Shown here in pieces: positions 36,276 to 45,449 of a stretch of DNA of 64,000 bases. Each line of letters begins with the position of its first letter. The stretch's first letter is position 1. Below the pieces are notes generated by a model. It searched no databases. It was not told the DNA's origin and saw only the letters and a program-made list of their open reading frames with translations. The position numbers and the translations under genes were made by a program. The DNA comes from Photorhabdus bodei (GTDB lineage: Bacteria; Pseudomonadota; Gammaproteobacteria; Enterobacterales; Enterobacteriaceae), in assembly GCF_003287735.1 (NCBI RefSeq), contig NZ_NSCM01000014.1, forward strand, positions 1 to 64,000. The letters run 5' to 3'.

Positions 36276-36713
36276 CTAGACCTGCAACCAGAAAGTGACT
36301 GGCCCATCGTTTGTCAGGCTGACTTTCATATCGGCCGCAAACCGCCCGATTTCTGTTTTTACACCACTTTGGCGGCATAGTTCAACAAAATAGCGATATA
36401 ATTCGTCGGCCTTATCTGGGGCGGCGCCACCGGAAAAACTGGGTCGCATGCCCTTTTGAGTATCGGCAGCCAGTGTAAACTGGGAGACAACTAACAAACT
36501 GCCTCCGATTTGTTGGACGTTCAAGTTCATTTTGTCCTGTTCATCACTGAATATCCGATACCCTATCACCTTCTCACACAACCGTTTTGCCTTCTGTTGA
36601 TCATCTCCTTTCTCAACACCTAGCAACACCAGCAGGCCGTGACCAATTTCCCCAACCACTTCGTTCTTAACAACAACATTTGCCTGTGTTACCCGCTGGA
36701 TTAACGCGATCAT
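36276..36713 (-). CDS. dtd: D-aminoacyl-tRNA deacylase
   Basis: A 145-aa protein that removes D-amino acids (and glycine from tRNA-Ala) mischarged on tRNA. The active-site motif SQFTLAADT and the cross-subunit GPVTFWLQV tail (Gly-cisPro motif) are both present. Length equals E. coli Dtd. It follows yihX with only 43 bp between. In E. coli rbn (yihY) sits in that gap and is absent here. Confidence 0.96.
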   Translation of the reverse strand: MIALIQRVTQANVVVKNEVVGEIGHGLLVLLGVEKGDDQQKAKRLCEKVIGYRIFSDEQDKMNLNVQQIGGSLLVVSQFTLAADTQKGMRPSFSGGAAPDKADELYRYFVELCRQSGVKTEIGRFAADMKVSLTNDGPVTFWLQV

Positions 36714-36756
36714 ATTTTTCCTTTACTCAATAGTAGCATCAGCACACTATCCTCTA

Positions 36757-37383
36757 TTATCCGTTCAATCCCTCATTTTGTTCAGAAAAACCGATTGCTT
36801 CGAAATAATCTGGCACTGTCTGCCTATCAACAACATGAACGCTATTGATCCCTAATGCCCTGGCTGTTTCCACATTTTCCAGCACATCATCAAAAAACAC
36901 CGCCTGATCCGGTGAAAAACCTTCTGTTTCAAGTAGATACTTGAAAATATCAGGTTCAGGTTTACGCATTGCCAAATCCTGCGACAAATAGAGGTAATCA
37001 GCGGATGCCGCAATCTCAGGATAATTATGTGCCCAGTAATCCAGGTGCAAACGGTTCGTGTTGGATAACACGACAACCCGATGTCCCGCCTCACGCAATT
37101 TTTTCATTATCTGAATGACTTCAGGACGAATATTAATAAAGATAGCATGCCATCCAGCAGCAAACTGCTCAAAACTGAGTGAAATATTCATTTCCTGACA
37201 TAAAGTATCAGCGAATTCCAAATCAGTAATTTGACCACGCTCATGTTTTTCAAACGTTTCTCCCATAGAGAAACTTTTAGTCAAAGTCGCGAGAGGTGTC
37301 CCGCTTAAATTACTCCATACCGCTAAAACTCTTTTAAAATCAATCTCAATAATCACATTACCCATATCGAAGATATATAACAT
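36757..37383 (-). CDS. yihX: HAD-family sugar phosphatase YihX
   Basis: A 208-aa HAD subfamily IA phosphatase. The motif I segment is FDMGNVIIEID, motif II VVLSNTN, and motif III/IV K-PEPDIF and VFFDDVLENV. E. coli YihX hydrolyses alpha-glucose-1-phosphate. It is the first gene of the yihX-dtd-fabY run. Motif I has FDMGNV, as in E. coli, where the first Asp is the nucleophile. Confidence 0.93.
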   Translation of the reverse strand: MLYIFDMGNVIIEIDFKRVLAVWSNLSGTPLATLTKSFSMGETFEKHERGQITDLEFADTLCQEMNISLSFEQFAAGWHAIFINIRPEVIQIMKKLREAGHRVVVLSNTNRLHLDYWAHNYPEIAASADYLYLSQDLAMRKPEPDIFKYLLETEGFSPDQAVFFDDVLENVETARALGINSVHVVDRQTVPDYFEAIGFSEQNEGLNG

Positions 37384-37539
37384 AATTACCCCCTGGCTAA
37401 TTAATAACTTTTTACTTTAATCGTATTTTCAATGAGAAAACAGTACGGACAAGTAAAAAGCGAATCACTTCACGGTATTTTTCTTACGAAACGATAAAGT
37501 AGCATCCAGATTAAAAAAGTCGAGTAAGGTGTTATAGTT

Positions 37540-38994
37540 ATGTTGTGGTTCCTCCTCTGTATCGGCCTTCTTCTGGCTGGATATTTCATATATGGTAAGA
37601 TTGTCGAAAAGATATTCACTATTCGACCAGAAAGAAAAACCCCCGCTCTTTCTATGGCTGATGGTGTTGATTACGTTGCTATGTCCACCCCAAAAGTTTG
37701 GTTAATTCAGTTACTAAATATTGCCGGCGTTGGTCCTATTTTCGGCCCAATTCTTGGTGCCCTCTATGGCCCGCTTGCCATGCTGTGGATTGTATTCGGC
37801 TGTATCTTTGCCGGTGCAGTACACGATTACTTCTCCGGTATGCTCAGTGTGCGTGCCCGCGGTGCATCCGTGCCCGTTATCGTTGGTAACGAACTGGGCA
37901 AAGCGATGAAGCATTTCATGAACATATTTGCGGTTATTCTGCTGATGCTAGTTGGAGTCGTCTTTGTTTTAAGTCCAGCCGGCTTACTGAATAACTTGCT
38001 GAAAGAGGCAATGGGTTGGGATAACATTGCTATCTGGGTCGGTGTTATCTTTGCTTACTATATTCTCGCAACGCTGGTGCCTATTGATAAAATCATCGGT
38101 CGCCTTTACCCACTGTTTGGTGCATTGCTACTGTTTATGTCTGTTGCGCTGATGGTCGGTTTAGCGATGAGCGATAAGCCTTTCTATTCACAAGGATTGG
38201 ATTTTACCACTAACTTTAATCCGAAAGATCTGCCGGTCTGGCCATTGCTGTTTGTCACGATTGCCTGTGGTGCTATTTCTGGTTTCCACGCCACTCAATC
38301 TCCGCTGATGGCACGTTGTATGCAGAATGAAAAAAATGGCCGTTTCGTTTTCTACGGCGCAATGATTGGTGAAGGTATTATCGCACTAATCTGGTGTACA
38401 TTGGGCCTGAGCTTCTATGAAGATACTAACGCATTACAGGCCGTGATTGATCAAGGTACGGCCTCTCTGGTTGTTCACGAAGTGTCCACGTCTCTGTTAG
38501 GTACTGTCGGCGGTATTCTGGCAATCCTCGGTGTGGTGATTTTGCCAATTACTTCTGGCGATACCGCATTCCGTTCTGCCCGGCTTATTATTGCTGAATT
38601 CCTGAATATCCCTCAGCAACAAATGACCAAACGTCTGTTATTAAGTGTGCCAATGTTTATTGTCGGTTATCTGATTACCAAAACCGATTTCAATATCATC
38701 TGGCGTTATTTCGGTTGGGCGAACCAAACCACAGCAATGGTCATGTTATGGGCTGCTTCCGCATGGCTGCTGCGCCGTAATAAATTCCATTGGATTACCA
38801 CCCTACCAGCCATGTTTATGACCGCGGTGTGCTTCACCTATCTGGCATTTGCACCAGAAGGTTTTGCGCTAAACTGGAATATCTCTGTTGTTATCGGCCT
38901 GGCGGCAATGGCGGTTGTCACAATTGCTTTCTTTGCAAAAGTCCGCTCCCAATCAGCTTCCGATAATATAAAAGCCAAAGCATTAAATGAGTAA
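37540..38994 (+). CDS. CstA-family transporter
   Basis: A 484-aa polytopic inner-membrane protein with the CstA core: DGVDYVAMSTPKVWLIQLLN, IAGVGPIFGPILGALYGPLA, GCIFAGAVHDYFSGMLSVR, ISGFHATQSPLMARC and ITSGDTAFRSARLI. It is shorter than E. coli CstA/BtsT (about 700 aa) and belongs to the compact group. CstA proteins take up peptides or pyruvate during carbon starvation; the substrate here is unknown. A clean rho-independent terminator follows at 39026. It stands alone on the plus strand. Confidence 0.88.
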   Translation: MLWFLLCIGLLLAGYFIYGKIVEKIFTIRPERKTPALSMADGVDYVAMSTPKVWLIQLLNIAGVGPIFGPILGALYGPLAMLWIVFGCIFAGAVHDYFSGMLSVRARGASVPVIVGNELGKAMKHFMNIFAVILLMLVGVVFVLSPAGLLNNLLKEAMGWDNIAIWVGVIFAYYILATLVPIDKIIGRLYPLFGALLLFMSVALMVGLAMSDKPFYSQGLDFTTNFNPKDLPVWPLLFVTIACGAISGFHATQSPLMARCMQNEKNGRFVFYGAMIGEGIIALIWCTLGLSFYEDTNALQAVIDQGTASLVVHEVSTSLLGTVGGILAILGVVILPITSGDTAFRSARLIIAEFLNIPQQQMTKRLLLSVPMFIVGYLITKTDFNIIWRYFGWANQTTAMVMLWAASAWLLRRNKFHWITTLPAMFMTAVCFTYLAFAPEGFALNWNISVVIGLAAMAVVTIAFFAKVRSQSASDNIKAKALNE

Positions 38995-39025
38995 AAACCC
39001 AAGAAGAGATTAAATATCACAACAG

Positions 39026-39054
39026 CCCCTCACGATAAAAAGTTGAGGGGTTTT
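39026..39054 (+). terminator. Rho-independent terminator of the CstA-like gene
   Basis: CCCCTCA-(11 nt)-TGAGGGG followed by TTTT, 32 bp after the stop codon. Confidence 0.88.
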
Positions 39055-39739
39055 AATTGCCCGTGATAAGAAACACTTATTCCTCCTGAAAATATCAGAC
39101 GAGATATCACATGGATATTGATAATTTAAGCGTTACAGCCAGAACAATGAGTGTCTACATATTGCAAGTTATGCCAGAAGCTCACGGCTCATTATCGTGA
39201 CAAACAATGAAAAAGAATTCATCTGGGTAGAGGATTAATTGTAGAAAATTGGATAGATTAGGCCATTTAAAAGCAAACCTACGAATAGTCGTTAAATTGG
39301 GAAGTTTCCAGACAAAGATACGATTTGTCGTTTTTAATCGTTTCTTGCTTAACTATTAAATAAAAAACAACTCATTGAAACTCTCGCCAAATGATAATCA
39401 CGCTAATCCTGCTGAATGGTGGCAAACATAAACAAGATTGACTACAATTGTTATTCGCAGCACACTACGTATAGTGTGTTAAATCATACACCATTCGAAT
39501 ACTAAAACTTTGCTTTAATAAATGTAGGTTTGTACGTTTTCAAATGCGATACCAAAGAGAACGACACCCATTAATGGCACCAAGGCGCTTCTTTTAATGG
39601 ACAACTTGTCTTTGGATAATTGATCGCTTGTATCGAAGTAAACGATCCTAAACTGAGTTCGATAAATTCCCTACCCTGAAGAAAGCAATCTACTACAGGG
39701 AAAGGTCTTGAATGTTTTTAGAAAACAGGAGAATCAACC
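39055..39739. other. Intergenic gap upstream of the DsbB-like pair
   Basis: No convincing gene in 685 bp. At 39461-39478 the perfect 18-bp palindrome CACACTA-CGTA-TAGTGTG stands out as a candidate operator, followed by ATAC/TTAAATCATAC sequence. It is about 260 bp before the next gene. A 29-codon frame at 39111 has no ribosome-binding site and was not called. Confidence 0.45.
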
Positions 39740-39898
39740 ATGTATATGTTTTTACCTTTTTTACTCGCATTATTTGCGGTTATTACCACCCTATATGGAA
39801 AGTATAAAACGAGTTATACCCTATGGGGTCTTCTTTCGGTGACGACTGTGGCTTGGTTTATCCATCATGCAACTGATTCGTTAAATCTATCTTTTTAA
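39740..39898 (+). CDS. 52-aa membrane protein, DUF5993-like, partner of the DsbB homologue
   Basis: A short frame (MYMFLPFLLALFAVITTLYG...) with two hydrophobic segments and a conserved WGLLS--TVAWFIHHATDSL end. I recognise the DUF5993 type, which commonly precedes DsbB-like genes. A GGAGAA ribosome-binding site precedes the ATG, and the next gene starts 14 bp after the stop, so the two are surely co-transcribed. Confidence 0.75.
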   Translation: MYMFLPFLLALFAVITTLYGKYKTSYTLWGLLSVTTVAWFIHHATDSLNLSF

Positions 39899-39912
39899 CG
39901 GGAGACAATCTG

Positions 39913-40482
39913 ATGAATCAGGTATTAGCAACAAAACAACAGATCAGCGTCGGCATGATATTTAACCTCATTGGGTTATTTGCTATCAGTGCTGTTCTAA
40001 CCCTTGCTTTCTATTATCAATTGGTCCTTTCCGAACTCCCTTGTCCATTATGTCTGCTACAGCGAGCAGGCATGATCATGATAGGGTTTGGTTTTCTGTT
40101 TAATCTGTGTTTTGGTATCAAAAGTGCGCACTATGGCTTATCACTTATCGGCTGTGTCGTGACTGGCATTGTTGCGATCCGACAAGTATTTTTACATATC
40201 ACACCCGGTGATCTCGGTTATGGTTCCGCGCTTTTTGGTATACATTTCTATACTTGGGCCCTTATCTGCTCAGTTATCGCGATTATCGGCATAGCAGTCA
40301 TGCTGATATTGAAAAGCCTAGAAAAAACAACCGAAGAAAAGCAGAAGACGTCTGCCATCGGCCAGATTGTTATCGGATTATTTGTCATATTAATTACCGC
40401 AAATTTAATCTCCACTATTTTGGAGTGTGGCGGTGGGCAGTGTGATGACAACCCAACGTTCTATCAATTGCTCGGTAAATAA
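39913..40482 (+). CDS. DsbB-family quinone-linked disulfide oxidoreductase, variant
   Basis: A 189-aa inner-membrane protein with about five hydrophobic segments. The first DsbB cysteine pair is present after helix 1 (PCPLC, C44 and C47), followed by the conserved QR. The usual second pair in the large periplasmic loop between helices 3 and 4 is missing. Instead two cysteines lie after an extra helix at the C-terminus (ECGGGQCDDNP, C172 and C177). It probably reoxidises a dedicated DsbA-like thiol oxidase not encoded here. Confidence 0.82.
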   Translation: MNQVLATKQQISVGMIFNLIGLFAISAVLTLAFYYQLVLSELPCPLCLLQRAGMIMIGFGFLFNLCFGIKSAHYGLSLIGCVVTGIVAIRQVFLHITPGDLGYGSALFGIHFYTWALICSVIAIIGIAVMLILKSLEKTTEEKQKTSAIGQIVIGLFVILITANLISTILECGGGQCDDNPTFYQLLGK

Positions 40483-40525
40483 TCTTCGATTTGTTCAATT
40501 TGAACAGACAAATCCCAGAAAACTC

Positions 40526-40544
40526 AGGGCGCCATTGGCGCCCT
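40526..40544. terminator. Bidirectional terminator between the DsbB-like gene and typA
   Basis: AGGGCGCC-att-GGCGCCCT is a perfect 8-bp GC-rich stem between the convergent genes. T-tracts are poor. Confidence 0.75.
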
Positions 40545-40567
40545 AAGCATTGGTATTGCAGGAAAGA

Positions 40568-42406
40568 TTATGCTTCTTTACTGCGATACGCACGACGGCG
40601 TTCGTTTTCCGTCAAATGGCGTTTACGCAGACGAATAGATACCGGGGTCACTTCCACCAGCTCGTCATCATCAATAAACTCCAAAGCCTGCTCCAAGGTT
40701 TTCTTAATATGTGGAGACAGGGTTGTCGCTTCGTCAGTACCAGATGCACGGACGTTAGTCAGTTTCTTACCTGTCAGACAGTTAACTGTCAGGTCATTAG
40801 AACGAGAATGAATACCGATCACCTGGCCTTCATACACTTCCGCACCATGACCAAGGAACAACTTACCGCGATCCTGTAAGCTGTAAAGTGCATAAGCAAC
40901 CGCTTTACCCTGACCATTGGAAATCATCACGCCGTTCTGACGGCGACCGATTTCACCCGGACGAATATCATCATAGTGGCTGAATGTTGCATACAGCAGA
41001 CCGGTACCGGAGGTCATCGTCAGGAACTCAGTACGGAAGCCAATCAGACCACGGCTTGGAATAACATAATCAAGGCGCACACGGCCTTTACCGTCTGGCA
41101 GCATATCGCGCAGATCTGCTTTACGCTCACCCAAGGCCCGCATCACATCTCCCTGATGCTGCTCTTCAATATCCAGCGTTACTTGCTCGAAGGGTTCTTG
41201 CTTACGGCCATCGATCTCACGGAAGATAACTTTCGGACGGGATACCGCCAGTTCAAAACCTTCACGGCGCATGTTCTCAATCAGAACAGATAAGTGCAAT
41301 TCACCACGGCCAGAAACACGGAACGCATCCGGATCTTCTGTTTCTTCGACACGCAGGGCGACATTGTGAACCAACTCTTTCTTTAGACGCTCAAGAATTT
41401 GACGTGAGGTGACATATTTGCCTTCACGTCCACAGAAAGGGGAGGTGTTAACACAGAAATACATGCTTACCGTCGGCTCATCAACAGCCAACGGTGGCAG
41501 CGCTTCAACAGCATTAGTGTCACACAGCGTATCGGAAATATTCAGCTCACCCAGTCCGGTAATCGCAACGATGTCGCCCGCTTCCGCTTGCTCACTCTCA
41601 ATACGCTCCAACCCCAGATGGCCCAGTACCTTACCGATTTTGCCGTTCCGGGTTTTACCTTCACTATCAATAATTGTAACGTTCTGGTTTGGCTTAACAG
41701 TACCGCGCTTAATACGGCCAATCCCGATAACACCAACATAATTGTTATAGTCCAGCTGAGAAATCTGCATCTGGAATGAACCATTAAGGTCAACTTTCGG
41801 TGGCTCTACATGATCGACAATCGCCTGATACAACGGCGTCATATCTTCCGCCATATCATCATGATCAGTACCGGCAATTCCCATCAATGCCGATGCATAG
41901 ATAATGGGGAAGTCCAGTTGCTCATCAGTCGCACCCAGATTGACAAACAGGTCAAACACCTGATCCACAACCCAATCAGGGCGTGCGCCAGGACGGTCAA
42001 CTTTGTTAATGACCACAATCGGTTTCAAACCATGAGCGAACGCTTTCTGTGTCACAAAACGGGTCTGAGGCATTGGCCCGTCCATAGCATCGACCAGCAA
42101 TAGTACACTGTCAACCATAGACATAACACGTTCTACTTCACCGCCGAAATCAGCATGTCCCGGAGTGTCTACGATATTAATACGGTAGTCATTCCATTTA
42201 ATGGCGGTATTTTTTGCGAGAATAGTAATTCCCCGCTCTTTCTCCAAATCATTGGAGTCCATCACACGCTCTGTCGCTGTCGCACGGTCACCGAAAGTAC
42301 CGGATTGTTGCAGCAGCTTGTCAACCAGGGTAGTTTTACCATGGTCAACGTGCGCGATGATGGCGATATTACGCAATTTTTCGATCACAAACTTTGCCTC
42401 AGGCAT
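40568..42406 (-). CDS. typA: Ribosome-associated GTPase TypA/BipA
   Basis: A 612-aa translational GTPase. The G1 motif AHVDHGKT is near the start, followed by G2 [10 protein letters not shown]3 [14 protein letters not shown] and G4 [11 protein letters not shown]. The EF-G-like domains and the C-terminal BipA domain ([28 protein letters not shown]) follow. It assists ribosome assembly and stress or cold adaptation. An in-frame GTG at codon 7 is an alternative start that would match the shorter E. coli N-terminus. It is divergent from glnA, as in E. coli. Confidence 0.97.
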   Translation of the reverse strand: MPEAKFVIEKLRNIAIIAHVDHGKTTLVDKLLQQSGTFGDRATATERVMDSNDLEKERGITILAKNTAIKWNDYRINIVDTPGHADFGGEVERVMSMVDSVLLLVDAMDGPMPQTRFVTQKAFAHGLKPIVVINKVDRPGARPDWVVDQVFDLFVNLGATDEQLDFPIIYASALMGIAGTDHDDMAEDMTPLYQAIVDHVEPPKVDLNGSFQMQISQLDYNNYVGVIGIGRIKRGTVKPNQNVTIIDSEGKTRNGKIGKVLGHLGLERIESEQAEAGDIVAITGLGELNISDTLCDTNAVEALPPLAVDEPTVSMYFCVNTSPFCGREGKYVTSRQILERLKKELVHNVALRVEETEDPDAFRVSGRGELHLSVLIENMRREGFELAVSRPKVIFREIDGRKQEPFEQVTLDIEEQHQGDVMRALGERKADLRDMLPDGKGRVRLDYVIPSRGLIGFRTEFLTMTSGTGLLYATFSHYDDIRPGEIGRRQNGVMISNGQGKAVAYALYSLQDRGKLFLGHGAEVYEGQVIGIHSRSNDLTVNCLTGKKLTNVRASGTDEATTLSPHIKKTLEQALEFIDDDELVEVTPVSIRLRKRHLTENERRRAYRSKEA

Positions 42407-42497
42407 TTTATAAATGGCGCGCTATTGTACACACATTGGTCGAAGGACTAAACAGGATCACAATAATCTATGCTTAACAACTTGATAACAATGAAAT

Positions 42498-42513
42498 TGT
42501 GATCCCTTTCACG
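42498..42513. promoter_or_regulatory. CRP-like site upstream of glnA
   Basis: TGTGA-tccctt-TCACG matches the CRP consensus TGTGA-N6-TCACA at 9 of 10 positions. It lies where the CRP site of the E. coli glnAp1 promoter is found. Confidence 0.6.
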
Positions 42514-42542
42514 CCTATAAACAGACGCACTTTCGGCACAAA

Positions 42543-42558
42543 TGCACTAATATTGTGC
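42543..42558. promoter_or_regulatory. NtrC enhancer site 1 of glnA
   Basis: TGCACTAATATTGTGC fits the NtrC dyad (TGCAC-N-GTGCA type). Together with the next site it forms the paired high-affinity enhancer about 120-145 bp upstream of the sigma-54 promoter. Confidence 0.8.
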
Positions 42559-42574
42559 TTCGCAGTAACATAAT

Positions 42575-42591
42575 TGCACCAATTTAGTGCA
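42575..42591. promoter_or_regulatory. NtrC enhancer site 2 of glnA
   Basis: TGCACCAATTTAGTGCA matches the strong NtrC consensus TGCACCA-N-TGGTGCA closely. Centre-to-centre distance from site 1 is about three helical turns, so NtrC dimers can bind cooperatively. Confidence 0.85.
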
Positions 42592-42663
42592 ACATTCCCG
42601 AATATCAAGGTATCCCATCACGGGTATACTCACAACACAGTATATGGCAAGGCGTTAAAAAGT

Positions 42664-42679
42664 TGGCACGCTTTTCGCA
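42664..42679 (+). promoter_or_regulatory. Sigma-54 promoter glnAp2
   Basis: TGGCAC-gcttt-TCGCA carries the invariant GG (42665-42666) and GC (42677-42678) exactly 10 bp apart, the -24/-12 signature. Transcription would start near 42690, giving about a 140-nt leader. Confidence 0.85.
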
Positions 42680-42827
42680 AATGCTTTCGTGATTGAATTG
42701 ATTTTCACAACTATAAGTTTGCAAACGTGTAAATAGCCTTGTTAAGGTAAAACGATGTGACTGTGTTTTCTTTAGTCTTAACCACGACCATTTTATCAAG
42801 ACCGACACAAACCAGGAGAAACCGAGT

Positions 42828-44237
42828 ATGTCCGTTGAACATGTTTTAACCATGATTGAAGAGCATCAGGTGAAGTTTATTGATTTGCGTTTCACTGATA
42901 CCAAAGGCAAAGAACAACATATGACCATTCCTGCTCATCAGGTTAATGCAGACTTCTTTGAAGATGGCAAAATGTTTGACGGATCTTCAATCAGCGGTTG
43001 GAAAGGGATTAACGAATCTGACATGGTACTGATGCCAGACTCAAATACAGCCATGCTTGATCCCTTCTTTGACGATGCCACATTGATCCTACGTTGTGAC
43101 ATTCTGGAACCAGGCACCATGCAAGGTTATGATCGTGATCCCCGTTCCATCTCCAAACGTGCTGAAAACTTCCTGCGTTCAAGCGGAATTGCCGATACTG
43201 TCCTGTGTGGACCAGAACCTGAGTTTTTCCTGTTTGATGATGTGCGCTTCGGCAGTGCCATGTCTCATTCTTACTATTACATCGATGATATCGAAGCTGC
43301 ATGGAATTCCGGGACGCAATACGAAGGCGGTAACAAAGGCCATCGGCCTGCGGTAAAAGGCGGTTATGCTCCGCTACCTCCTGTTGATTCTTCGCAGGAT
43401 TTACGTTCAGCGATGTGCCTGACGATGGAAGAGATGGGGTTGGTTGTAGAGGCTCACCATCATGAAGTAGGAACAGCAGGCCAAAATGAAATCGCTACCC
43501 GCTTTAACACCATGACCAAAAAAGCGGACGAAACCCAGATTTACAAATACGTCGTACATAATGTCGCGCACAATTTTGGCAAAACCGCAACCTTTATGCC
43601 AAAACCACTGGTTGGTGATAATGGTTCCGGTATGCACTGCCATATGTCTCTGTCTAAAAACGGTATTAACTTGTTTGCCGGTGACAAATACGGCGGTCTA
43701 TCTGAACTAGCGCTATTCTACATTGGCGGTATTATCAAACATGCTCGTGCGCTGAACGCGTTTACCAACCCAACAACCAACTCTTATAAACGTTTGGTTC
43801 CGGGCTATGAAGCACCGGTGATGCTGGCCTACTCTGCCCGTAACCGTTCAGCATCCATCCGTATTCCCGTTGTTGCCAGCACCAAAGCTCGCCGTATTGA
43901 AGTACGTTTCCCTGATCCGGCGGCTAACCCTTATCTGGCATTCGCCGCTCAATTGATGGCTGGCCTTGACGGCATCATCAATAAAATCCATCCCGGTGAT
44001 GCGATGGATAAAAACCTGTATGACCTACCACCGGAAGAAGCCAAAGAGATCCCCACTGTCGCCTCTTCTCTGGATGAAGCACTGGCGGCGCTGGATGCCG
44101 ATCGCGAATTCTTGACCCGTGGCGGAGTATTCACCGATGACGCCATTGATGCTTATATTGACTTGAAAAACAGTGAAATAGAGCGTGTCCGTCTGACACC
44201 ACATCCACTGGAATTTGAACTCTATTACAGTGTGTAA
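42828..44237 (+). CDS. glnA: Glutamine synthetase, type I
   Basis: A 469-aa enzyme forming glutamine from glutamate, ammonia and ATP, as a dodecamer. Signature regions are [22 protein letters not shown] and [14 protein letters not shown]. The adenylylation loop NLYDLPPEE contains the target tyrosine (about Y398). The sequence is nearly that of E. coli. It heads glnALG and is driven by the sigma-54/NtrC elements upstream. Confidence 0.98.
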   Translation: MSVEHVLTMIEEHQVKFIDLRFTDTKGKEQHMTIPAHQVNADFFEDGKMFDGSSISGWKGINESDMVLMPDSNTAMLDPFFDDATLILRCDILEPGTMQGYDRDPRSISKRAENFLRSSGIADTVLCGPEPEFFLFDDVRFGSAMSHSYYYIDDIEAAWNSGTQYEGGNKGHRPAVKGGYAPLPPVDSSQDLRSAMCLTMEEMGLVVEAHHHEVGTAGQNEIATRFNTMTKKADETQIYKYVVHNVAHNFGKTATFMPKPLVGDNGSGMHCHMSLSKNGINLFAGDKYGGLSELALFYIGGIIKHARALNAFTNPTTNSYKRLVPGYEAPVMLAYSARNRSASIRIPVVASTKARRIEVRFPDPAANPYLAFAAQLMAGLDGIINKIHPGDAMDKNLYDLPPEEAKEIPTVASSLDEALAALDADREFLTRGGVFTDDAIDAYIDLKNSEIERVRLTPHPLEFELYYSV

Positions 44238-44286
44238 TTAGCAGCGCCGTTTCCGCTGATCATTTTTTGTTGCCGTGAAACCTTTA

Positions 44287-44310
44287 GCCCATCTTCGGAT
44301 GGGCCCTTTT
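44287..44310 (+). terminator. Terminator between glnA and glnL
   Basis: GCCCATC-TTCG-GATGGGC has a UUCG tetraloop and is followed by CCTTTT. It would terminate most glnA transcripts so that glnL and glnG are expressed at lower level. Confidence 0.88.
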
Positions 44311-44364
44311 CCTACCATCTAAATTTCAGGCTTTGACTAGGTTTTACGCTCGAACATGATACAG

Positions 44365-44381
44365 TGCACCAAAAAAGTGCA
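44365..44381. promoter_or_regulatory. NtrC operator at the glnL promoter
   Basis: TGCACCAAAAAAGTGCA is a full NtrC dyad ending 9 bp before the glnL start. In E. coli NtrC bound at glnLp represses it, and the location here fits the same role. Confidence 0.85.
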
Positions 44382-44390
44382 GGGGTGTGG

Positions 44391-45440
44391 ATGAAAACGG
44401 AAAATCTGCCCGATAGCGAGCAAATATTAAATTCGCTCATTAACAGTGTACTGGTACTGGATACTGATCTCGTCATCCGCTATGCCAACCACGCAGCACT
44501 ACAATTATTCGCTCAGAGTGCCCGTAAATTATTCGGTACACCTCTTCCAGTACTGTTCAGCTATTTTTCACTGGATACAGAATTGATGCGCTCTAGTCTG
44601 GTCAGTGGCCAGAGTTTTACTGATAACGAAGTAACATTAGTGGTTGAGAACCGCTTTCACATTATGTCGCTCAGTGCCCAACCAATTTCCGAGCAGTTCA
44701 TCTTGCTGGAACTGGCACCTATGGATAGTCAACGCCGGTTAAGCCAAGAGCAGGTACAACAAGCTCAGCAGATAGCCGCACGGGAATTGGTTCGGGGGCT
44801 GGCACATGAAATCAAAAACCCCCTTGGTGGGTTGAGAGGAGCCGCACAATTACTGTCAAAAGCACTGCCTGATCCTGCTTTGCAGGAATACACCCAAGTG
44901 ATTATTGAACAAGCCGACCGATTGCGCCATCTGGTAGACAGATTGCTTGGCCCACAACATCCGGGTGAACGAATTAAACAAAGCATTCATTATGTTGCTG
45001 AACGGGTCTCCCAATTAGTCTCGCTGGAAATGCCGGATAACGTCACACTGGTAAAAGATTATGATCCCAGTTTGCCAGAACTGGCCCACTATCCTGATCA
45101 AATTGAACAGGTATTGCTAAATATCACCCGTAATGCCTTACAAGCGCTAGAAAAACAGGGGGGAACCATTACCCTCCGCACTCGTACTGCTTTTCAAATT
45201 ACCTTGCATGGCAAGCGCTATCGTCTGGCGGCCAGAATTGACGTGGAAGATAACGGGCCAGGTATCCCATCACAAATTCAGGACACCTTATTTTATCCAA
45301 TGGTCAGCGCGCATGAAGGCGGAACAGGTCTTGGTCTATCCATTGCTCGCAATTTAATAGACCAACACTCCGGCAAAATAGAATTTACCAGTTGGCCGGG
45401 GCACACAGCATTTTCTATCTACTTACCAATTAAGAAATAG
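44391..45440 (+). CDS. glnL: Nitrogen sensor histidine kinase NtrB
   Basis: A 349-aa cytoplasmic kinase/phosphatase controlled by PII. The PAS domain (about 10-115) is followed by the H-box [12 protein letters not shown] with H139, the N-box [10 protein letters not shown] and G-boxes DNGPGIP and [12 protein letters not shown]. The ATG at 44391 preceded by AGGGGTGTGG gives the same length as E. coli NtrB. An upstream in-frame GTG at 44364 lies inside the NtrC operator and is rejected. It phosphorylates NtrC when nitrogen is scarce. Confidence 0.96.
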   Translation: MKTENLPDSEQILNSLINSVLVLDTDLVIRYANHAALQLFAQSARKLFGTPLPVLFSYFSLDTELMRSSLVSGQSFTDNEVTLVVENRFHIMSLSAQPISEQFILLELAPMDSQRRLSQEQVQQAQQIAARELVRGLAHEIKNPLGGLRGAAQLLSKALPDPALQEYTQVIIEQADRLRHLVDRLLGPQHPGERIKQSIHYVAERVSQLVSLEMPDNVTLVKDYDPSLPELAHYPDQIEQVLLNITRNALQALEKQGGTITLRTRTAFQITLHGKRYRLAARIDVEDNGPGIPSQIQDTLFYPMVSAHEGGTGLGLSIARNLIDQHSGKIEFTSWPGHTAFSIYLPIKK

Positions 45441-45449
45441 AGGATAACG

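Noticed and set aside
39111..39200. 29-codon frame after the CstA-like gene
   Set aside because: No ribosome-binding site, no recognisable sequence and no neighbour to be translated with.
40491..42451. Plus-strand frames opposite typA
   Set aside because: They mirror the coding sequence of typA on the other strand, and none has a ribosome-binding site.
44364..44390. GTG start of glnL
   Set aside because: It lies within an NtrC operator and would lengthen the protein beyond the family's usual 349 residues.
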